DNA of 64,000 nucleotides from contig DDRS01000009.1 of the NCBI GenBank assembly GCA_002343685.1, positions 79,151 through 143,150 on the forward strand, written 5' to 3'. The translations under genes were made by a program, and so were the position numbers. This document shows positions 58,529 to 64,000 of the stretch, one piece after another (within the stretch, counting starts at the first letter, position 1; every line of letters begins with the position of its first letter). A model generated the notes under the pieces. That model saw nothing but the letters and a program-made list of their open reading frames with translations. It was not told the origin of the DNA and did no database searches. This stretch comes from Thiobacillus denitrificans. GTDB taxonomy: Bacteria > Pseudomonadota > Gammaproteobacteria > Burkholderiales > Thiobacillaceae.

Positions 58529-61422
58529 CGCGCCTGCAGGTCCGGATGCTCGGGAAGCCGCTCGGGCAGCGCGTCGCGAATCTGTTCCGGCGTCATGTCG
58601 TGGGCCGAGGTGTTGATCAGGGGCGAGAACAGCGGCGCGAACACCTTGAGCCCGACGTGCCGTCCCAGCTTGCGGTAGCTCTCGAACTGGTTCTCGTCGA
58701 AGAACTGGTCGCTCGTCGACTCGTGGGGAAAGCTGCGGTGGCAGTCGGCATATTCACGCACGTCGCTTGATTCGTCGCCGCTTTGCGAAGCCTTGATGTA
58801 GATCAGGATGCCCGGCTGCGCCCCGTTCGGATAGCGGATGCAACCGACCGCGAAATGTGCCTGGCACTGCTTGCGCTTGCCCTTGGGTGGCCGCAGTGCC
58901 GCCAGGTCGATCTCGATTCCCACCCCGAAATCCGCCGAGCATTTGCGGATGGCGTTGGCCAGGTCTTCGAACTGGTAGTCCGGATCGCAGCCGGCATCCA
59001 CCGCCACCACGACGTGGCAGCGCCGCCGCACCAGTTCGTAGATGCCCAGGTTTTCGAAATGGCCGCCGTCCGACACGTTGAGGAAGCTGGCGCAGCTGTC
59101 CAGCATCCCGAACACTTCCTTGAGCAGGGCCAGGCCGCCGAAGCGCGGGCTGGCCTTGCGCCAGGCCTTGGGATGGCGCGGATTGCCGCACCAGCGGCCC
59201 AGACGGACGTTGAACACGCTCAGCAGCGCCGACAGCGCCGCCGAGGTGTGGTAGCCCATGTTGGGATTGGCCGCCGCGCCCGAGGTGGCGACCACGTTGC
59301 CCAGCAGGATGCCGCCGGGCGGATTGAAAAAGGAAAACTGGTTGGCCGCGTATTCCTCGGTGAGGCGATAGGCGCCGATGCGGTCGCCTTCCGAATCCCA
59401 GAACTCGAACCCGGTGTGGAAGGGCGTGAAGGCGAAGGCGGCGGCCCGGCGCGTCTGCCAGGCCAGGTCCTCGCCGCCGTTCAGGTTCATCGCCGCGTTG
59501 ACGATGGGGAAGGGCCGCTGGTTGCCCAGCACCGACAACGGCAGGTCGTCGCCGGGATCGAAGCCGGTGAACGGATGGGGCTTGCGCACGATCTTGGTCG
59601 GCAGCGTTTGCCCCACGCGCGTGGCGCCCAGGTAGCAGCGCGTCAGGCGGTTGCGGTAGAAGCCGTTGAGCGAGAACAGGTTGATGTCGATCCGCCAGCC
59701 CAGCAGGCCGAACACCGCCGCGCAGACGCCGCCCACCCACAGCACATTGCCCATGTCCACCCGGCCGAGATTGAGCAGCGACGCATGCAGGATGGGGCCG
59801 AACGGTCCCGCCGCCGCGATCGGCACACAGGCGTCGCACAGCCGCTCGGGACTGGCCAGCACCGTATTCAGCACACTGGCCAGCCCGATCGCCAGGCCGA
59901 CGATGAACACATAGGGCGCCGCCACCACGATTTTGTCCAACAAGGCCTTGCCGTTGCCCGACTTGCTGCGGCTTCCGGTGAGCGAGCTCTTGCCCAGCAG
60001 CACCCCGCCGATGCTGGTGGCCGCCCAGGCCAGGCCGCCCGCCAGCGCCAGCCCCGCCAGCCATTTCACCAGCGGCGCGGCATACAGCGTGACTGCAAAC
60101 AGGCCCAGCCAGGCCAGCGCCGCCAGCAGGATGAAGCCGCCCAGGCGCGCCCACCATTCGCGGTTCTGGTCCGTATACAGCCGCTTCATCATCCCGATGT
60201 GCAGCGTCACCACCGTCGAGAAACTCAGCAGCACCAGCGGCGTGCCGAACGTGGTCGCATAGGCCACGCCGCCCACCTCGGGCAGATCCGCAGCCCCCCT
60301 GCGCAGGCAGTAGAACAGCACGCCGCCCAGCGCGCCCGCCAGCAGCGTCCAGGGCAGCTGCCAGGCGAAACGGGCCAGCCCCGCGCCCCACTCGACCAGT
60401 TCATCCAGCGCCTCGCGCAGGCGCGCGGGATCGTTGCGCGCTGCCCACAGCGCCCACAGCTTGCCCAGCACGGTCAGCGTGAAATTGCTTGCGCCACTCT
60501 TGATCCAGAACACTACCAACCAGGGCGCCAGATACCCCAGCATCGTCCAGGTCACCCAGTCCTGCAGCGAATAGTCGACGGCCGGGGCGTGCGCCTGCAG
60601 CGCCAGCGCGAACAGCCACGCCGAGACCAGCGACGGCATCACGATCAGGCCGATGATGAAGCCCGGCCCGGTCGAATTGAACCGGTCGCCCTTGTTGAAG
60701 CGCATCAGGCTCATCGCGCAGGCGCCGATCGCAACCAGCAGCGGCCCGATCGCCAAGCCGAACAGCACGGGCAGCCCGGTGTCGGCCAGCGGCGTGGCCA
60801 GCGCGAACCCCAGCGGATCGGCCAGCCAGCGGCTCCCGTTCAGCAACCCATACGGCAGCGTCAGCAGCGCGCCGAAGAAGGCCACGAGGACCAGCTGGTT
60901 CAGCAACAGATTGCGCAGATAGGTCGAGATCGCCGCCAGCGAATCGCCCGAGAACAGCCCCAGCCTGGGCGTAAGGTAATTGCTGTAGCGGCGCAGAAAG
61001 CGCAGCGACGGATGCTCCGGCGGGCAATCCGAGGCGATCGTGCCCGCCGCGCACCAGGGCCGCGATTCGCCGGACAGTTCGAGCTCCACCGCCGCCAGCG
61101 CATCCGCCACCGACTGCCCCGGCTTGCGGCTGCGAAAAATCAGCGTCGACAGCCAGGCCCCGATATAGCCGCCGCCCGACACTGTCGACAGATAGTCGAA
61201 CGCGCGCAACAGCCGCAGCCGCGCCAGCGCCTGTATCACCCCCAGGCAAAACGTCGCGCTGCGGATTCCCCCGCCGGAAAAGGCCAGCCCCACCAGTTGC
61301 GCCCGGTCCGCGCAGGCCTCGGCGCTTTGCTGCGGATCGTTCGCCTGCGGCCGCAACTGCGCGATTTCGTCGCGCAACACCCTGGAAAACTGGTCGCCGG
61401 GCGTATCCGTATTCGTATCCAT
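58516..61422 (-). CDS. Large membrane-embedded patatin-like phospholipase
   Basis: A 968-residue protein. The patatin half-site LVGLAFSGGGIRSATF (about residues 43-58) and STVSGGGYIGAW (Ser82) lie at the N-terminus, followed by at least eight membrane helices (about residues 155-600). The catalytic Asp is in NVSDGGHFENLG near residue 785. The nucleophile and Asp are about 700 residues apart, so the membrane block is inserted in the hydrolase domain. It is predicted to cleave lipids at the membrane. The ATG at 61422 follows AAGGGGGG. Confidence 0.85.
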   Translation of the reverse strand: MDTNTDTPGDQFSRVLRDEIAQLRPQANDPQQSAEACADRAQLVGLAFSGGGIRSATFCLGVIQALARLRLLRAFDYLSTVSGGGYIGAWLSTLIFRSRKPGQSVADALAAVELELSGESRPWCAAGTIASDCPPEHPSLRFLRRYSNYLTPRLGLFSGDSLAAISTYLRNLLLNQLVLVAFFGALLTLPYGLLNGSRWLADPLGFALATPLADTGLPVLFGLAIGPLLVAIGACAMSLMRFNKGDRFNSTGPGFIIGLIVMPSLVSAWLFALALQAHAPAVDYSLQDWVTWTMLGYLAPWLVVFWIKSGASNFTLTVLGKLWALWAARNDPARLREALDELVEWGAGLARFAWQLPWTLLAGALGGVLFYCLRRGAADLPEVGGVAYATTFGTPLVLLSFSTVVTLHIGMMKRLYTDQNREWWARLGGFILLAALAWLGLFAVTLYAAPLVKWLAGLALAGGLAWAATSIGGVLLGKSSLTGSRSKSGNGKALLDKIVVAAPYVFIVGLAIGLASVLNTVLASPERLCDACVPIAAAGPFGPILHASLLNLGRVDMGNVLWVGGVCAAVFGLLGWRIDINLFSLNGFYRNRLTRCYLGATRVGQTLPTKIVRKPHPFTGFDPGDDLPLSVLGNQRPFPIVNAAMNLNGGEDLAWQTRRAAAFAFTPFHTGFEFWDSEGDRIGAYRLTEEYAANQFSFFNPPGGILLGNVVATSGAAANPNMGYHTSAALSALLSVFNVRLGRWCGNPRHPKAWRKASPRFGGLALLKEVFGMLDSCASFLNVSDGGHFENLGIYELVRRRCHVVVAVDAGCDPDYQFEDLANAIRKCSADFGVGIEIDLAALRPPKGKRKQCQAHFAVGCIRYPNGAQPGILIYIKASQSGDESSDVREYADCHRSFPHESTSDQFFDENQFESYRKLGRHVGLKVFAPLFSPLINTSAHDMTPEQIRDALPERLPEHPDLQARQRM

Positions 61423-61741
61423 GCTTCCCCCCTTATGCATATAGCCGGCTCCGCTCCCGGTGTTCTTTTATTGATTTTTCGGTATTAGAGCAGGTTGGCG
61501 AGGTCCGTGGGAACCGGAAGGGTTTGGCATCGCGAACGCTGCCGTTGTCCCGTCATTGCGAGCAGCCGGCGGGCGTGTACCCTTGCCCTGGCCGACTATG
61601 CGCTTGCCAACGCCTCTGCCCGGCACCTGGCCACTCCAGCAATCACGGCGCACAGCCCGTACACCCTGGACACGGGGCGGCCGAATGCGGCCACGCTGCT
61701 GAAGGTTCACACCAGTCGGCGCATCAAGGTTTGAGCCGACC

Positions 61742-61954
61742 GCAGCGAGGCTCGGCAGCCAGGCGCTGGAACTGGGCCTGGTCCACGAACTCGCCACCAG
61801 CGACGACATCATCCGCAGCGCCTGCCAGCGGGGCAGGGTGCTGCAGTTCAACTACCAGCGCAAGCTGACCTTGCCCGAGCGTGTGCGGGTCTCGGCGCAG
61901 TCGGCGTGGGATCTGGCAGCCGCCGGGTCAGCTGGGTTGATTTGCATACGGTGA
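61742..61954 (+). pseudogene. Remnant of sohB-type S49 protease (C-terminal part)
   Basis: Seventy codons encode ARLGSQALELGLVHELATSD, then IIRSACQRGRVLQFNYQRKLTLPERVRVSAQ, which match the C-terminal end of SohB/SppA-like peptidases. The upstream catalytic part is missing and the last 15 codons diverge. The stop is at 61952. It marks the point where the host chromosome was broken beside the island. Confidence 0.6.
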
Positions 61955-62087
61955 AACCTACTGTATCGAGCCAAGTTGGCTTTTGTTTTTCGCTATCGGC
62001 GGTAATCAAGGTGTCAGCCAGATGGACCTGAGTGAGCCTTTCTGGCACCATCCAACGGCCTTCGATGACGACGAAGGTGATATTTAG
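61941..62087 (+). other. Open frame without start before dndC, possible gene remnant
   Basis: Forty-nine codons follow an in-frame TGA (61938-61940) and end TAG at 62085-62087. The only ATG is at 62022, encoding 21 residues (MDLSEPFWHHPTAFDDDEGD plus Ile). dndB normally precedes dndC; this could be a trace of it, or of another gene. I recognise no family. Confidence 0.3.
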
Positions 62088-62104
62088 ACATTGAATTTGG
62101 AACC

Positions 62105-63286
62105 ATGAGCACAGCTATTGCGCCCCTTAATCTACCGCTAAGTTTTTATATGGGTGATCGTACTGAAATTGCCGAAGATGGACCTGTAGAGGAGCGTTGG
62201 CGGGACATCGTTCGGGGTATTCGTGATGAATATCTTGATACCTCCCATCGTTTTCCATGGGTTATTGGGTTTTCAGGGGGGAAGGACAGCACAGTTGTCT
62301 CACATGGCGTTTTTGAAGCTTTACTTTCTGTTTCGCCTTCGCAACGTACTCGTGCGGTACATATAGTCTCTAACGATACGTTGGTCGAAAGTCCAGTTGT
62401 CATCGCTCATTTGGATGTTGTCACTAAGCGCATTAAGGCAGCTGCAGAAAACCTAAGTTTGCCAATTACAGTTGCTCGGACGCATCCAGACCCAGATAAG
62501 ACGTTTTGGGTTTTGCTTATCGGAAAAGGCTACCCTAGCCCAAACCTAACTATGCGTTGGTGTACTGATCGCTTAAAAATTCAGCCGACCAGTGGGTACA
62601 TTAAACAGAATATCTCTCAATATGGTGCCGCGATTGTGGTTTTGGGGGTACGTCGCGACGAGAGCCAAAGCCGTCAGCGTTCAATTGATAAAAGACAGAA
62701 TGACAGGGGCAGCAATTTAACTCCGCATAATGACCTGACTGGTGCCTTTATCTATCGACCGATAGTTGATCTGACAACAGAGGATGTTTGGGAAATCCTC
62801 GGGTCTTACCACGCACCCTGGGGTGGAAATCATCAAGACTTATTCCAGCTTTATCGTGATGCGGATGGTGGTGAATGCCCAGTTGTTTTGAGTCAAACAG
62901 AGGCGCCAGGGTGTGGGACGAGAAATAGCCGATTCGGTTGCTGGACTTGTACTGTGGTCGAAAAGGACAAAAGTCTGCAAGGATTTATCGACTCCGGTAG
63001 CCATCATTTCAAGCCATTAGTGGAATTCCGTGATTGGCTTAAGTCAATTCGGAATCAACCAGAAATGCGTCAGGCATATCGTCGTAATGGGCGACTCGCA
63101 TTTGATGCAACAGGTAAACACATACCTGGACCATTTACGATACAGGCACGCAAGCTAATTCTAGAGAATTTATTGAGTGTGCAGGAGGAGTTCGGAGGGA
63201 AGCTGATAACTGAGGATGAGTTGGACCTGATTTATCAATGTTGGACAACTGATTTACAAAACGAAAAAGGATTGGCTGATGACTGA
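62105..63286 (+). CDS. dndC: DNA phosphorothioation protein DndC
   Basis: A 393-residue PP-loop ATPase of the PAPS-reductase fold. The PP-loop is GFSGGKDSTVV (about residues 53-63); MRWCTDRLKIQP and a Cys-rich C-terminal part (CGTRNSRFGCWTCTVVEKD) for a 4Fe-4S cluster are as in DndC. It places sulfur in the DNA backbone with DndA/IscS, DndD and DndE. Its AT-rich codon use differs from the host. It is the first gene of the island; dndB is not upstream here. Confidence 0.93.
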   Translation: MSTAIAPLNLPLSFYMGDRTEIAEDGPVEERWRDIVRGIRDEYLDTSHRFPWVIGFSGGKDSTVVSHGVFEALLSVSPSQRTRAVHIVSNDTLVESPVVIAHLDVVTKRIKAAAENLSLPITVARTHPDPDKTFWVLLIGKGYPSPNLTMRWCTDRLKIQPTSGYIKQNISQYGAAIVVLGVRRDESQSRQRSIDKRQNDRGSNLTPHNDLTGAFIYRPIVDLTTEDVWEILGSYHAPWGGNHQDLFQLYRDADGGECPVVLSQTEAPGCGTRNSRFGCWTCTVVEKDKSLQGFIDSGSHHFKPLVEFRDWLKSIRNQPEMRQAYRRNGRLAFDATGKHIPGPFTIQARKLILENLLSVQEEFGGKLITEDELDLIYQCWTTDLQNEKGLADD

Positions 63287-63494
63287 TGGTTTTTTTGACG
63301 AGGGGTACTTAAGCGACTTGCCTTTGTGGACCGACACTGAGGCACAGATAGCCATGGAAAAGGTATGTGAAAAACAGGGCATACCAGTTGATGTATTAAC
63401 TGAACTAGTCATGGTCCAACGCGAACGACAGCACCAGGAGCGAGCACACGGAATCTACCAACGATTTGAAGAAATTCTAGGCCGCATCGAATAA
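63279..63494 (+). CDS. DNA modification system-associated small protein
   Basis: A 71-residue acidic protein (MTDGFFDEGYLSDLPLWTDT ... ERAHGIYQRFEEILGRIE) lying between dndC and dndD and overlapping dndC by 8 nt. Similar small proteins accompany DndC-DndD pairs. Role unknown. Confidence 0.8.
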   Translation: MTDGFFDEGYLSDLPLWTDTEAQIAMEKVCEKQGIPVDVLTELVMVQRERQHQERAHGIYQRFEEILGRIE

Positions 63495-63506
63495 AAAGGT
63501 GGGACT

Positions 63507-64000
63507 ATGTGGATTTCACGGTTAGAACTAACCTGCTTTAAGGGATATCAGCATCAAGAATTTTCCTTTCCAGAACCCGTTGATGGCAGAAACATCGTAC
63601 TTATCGGTGGTATGAACGGTTTTGGTAAGACCTCAATTCTTGAGGCACTTTATTTATGCCTTTATGGCAAAGATGCCATGGTGCATCTTGCACGCGCCGG
63701 CTTGAAGTCCGATGACAAGAAAGGTTACCCAACGTTTCTAGAGCGTGCATTCAATGGTGAGGCATTGCGAAGCGGTCTCGATACCATGAGCGTGCGCGTT
63801 GTCATCAACAAAACAAAGACCAAAGCCATCGACATTGGACGGAAATGGTATTTCAGGGCAAACGGTAACTGGACAAACGAAGAAGAAGCGGTAGTACGTG
63901 AAGTTGTTCGCGGTGTGCCTGATACGCCTAGGCAAGACGGACGAAACGGATTTCATCTGGCAGATCTTCTTGACGAAATGAAACCTCTGCTTAACTACTG
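63507..64000 (+). CDS. dndD: DndD, 5' part (SMC-like ATPase of DNA phosphorothioation)
   Basis: The first 164 codons of a DndD: MWISRLELTCFKGYQHQEFS and a Walker A IGGMNGFGKTSILEALY (about residues 36-52). The region is AT-rich and the gene continues past the window end. DndD is an SbcC/Rad50-like ATPase that works with DndC and DndE. AAAGGTGGG precedes the ATG at 63507. Confidence 0.93.
   Translation, partial: MWISRLELTCFKGYQHQEFSFPEPVDGRNIVLIGGMNGFGKTSILEALYLCLYGKDAMVHLARAGLKSDDKKGYPTFLERAFNGEALRSGLDTMSVRVVINKTKTKAIDIGRKWYFRANGNWTNEEEAVVREVVRGVPDTPRQDGRNGFHLADLLDEMKPLLNY

Larger units (their letters stand above)
61423..62104. other. 680-bp decayed region at the left border of the Dnd island
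   Basis: Contains the sohB remnant (61742-61954) and a CGTCATTGCGAGC dispersed-repeat core near 61552. GC content drops from about 65% to below 50% near 61950. Besides those pieces no gene was recognised. Confidence 0.65.

Noticed and set aside
58783..61488. 901-codon open frame opposite the patatin gene
   Set aside because: Very Arg/Gln/His-rich low-complexity translation, typical of an antisense shadow; the minus strand has clear patatin motifs and membrane helices.

Overview
The window is a GC-rich (roughly 64%) chromosomal segment of a betaproteobacterium. The gene orders yceD-rpmF-plsX-fabHDG-acpP-fabF-pabC-mltG-tmk-holB-pilZ-tatD and exbBD-lpxK-ycaR-kdsB-adk, together with a PPi-dependent phosphofructokinase, a class I aldolase and an H+-pyrophosphatase, suggest the Nitrosomonadales/Hydrogenophilales (Thiobacillus-like chemolithotrophs). 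That placement is inferred from family knowledge, not from a search.

Layout. 1-1885 (minus): biotin-dependent carboxylase pair (pycA/pycB type). 1920-12941 (plus): fatty-acid synthesis operon from a near-consensus sigma70 promoter, running into pabC, mltG, tmk, holB, pilZ and tatD. 13053-17448 (minus): GlcG/HbpS-like protein and grpE-dnaK-dnaJ with a sigma32 promoter. 17503-17633: tRNA-Ser(GGA). 17691-21703 (minus): an ECF42-type sigma factor with C-terminal helical repeats, two YCII/DGPF proteins, two VOC proteins, a DUF1428 protein and a VOC remnant. Two promoters in this cluster share TGTCGA-N17-CGTCGTA. 21915-25020 (plus): GT2, VTT-domain and GT39 genes, probably for envelope lipid glycosylation. 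25027-27354 (minus): hfq and yciB-yciI-bolA-ppiC. 27462-33194 (plus): PHP phosphatase, yciO, M50 protease, trpS and a DUF883/YqjE/YqjK stress-type cluster. 33226-40205: arfB, murI, CDF transporter, queG, tsaE, amidase, hemerythrin and mutL. 40202-41285: a stand-alone S24-like protein and a 151-residue protein of unknown function. 41329-44813: class I aldolase, miaA, xseA. 45055-55178 (plus): exbBD, lpxK, an inserted diguanylate cyclase, ycaR, kdsB, adk, PPi-PFK, hppA, DUF2892 and lolA. 55435-56766: rarA.

From about 56767 the segment becomes accessory: a Xre/MbcA-RES toxin-antitoxin pair with a palindromic operator, a secreted DsrE-like protein, a 968-residue membrane-embedded patatin-like protein, a decayed 680-bp region with a sohB (S49 protease) remnant, and then an AT-richer island that starts with dndC, a small associated protein and the beginning of dndD (DNA phosphorothioation), cut by the window end.

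The most notable items are the self-consistent ECF42 regulon, the left edge of the Dnd island with no dndB before dndC, the PPi-based energy gene group (PPi-PFK plus K+-independent H+-PPase), an atypical stand-alone Hfq, an S24-like protein with an apparent Lys-to-Arg change in the catalytic dyad, and heptamer-repeat leaders without Shine-Dalgarno sequences before trpS and dnaJ. No CRISPR array, complete IS element or rRNA gene was seen.
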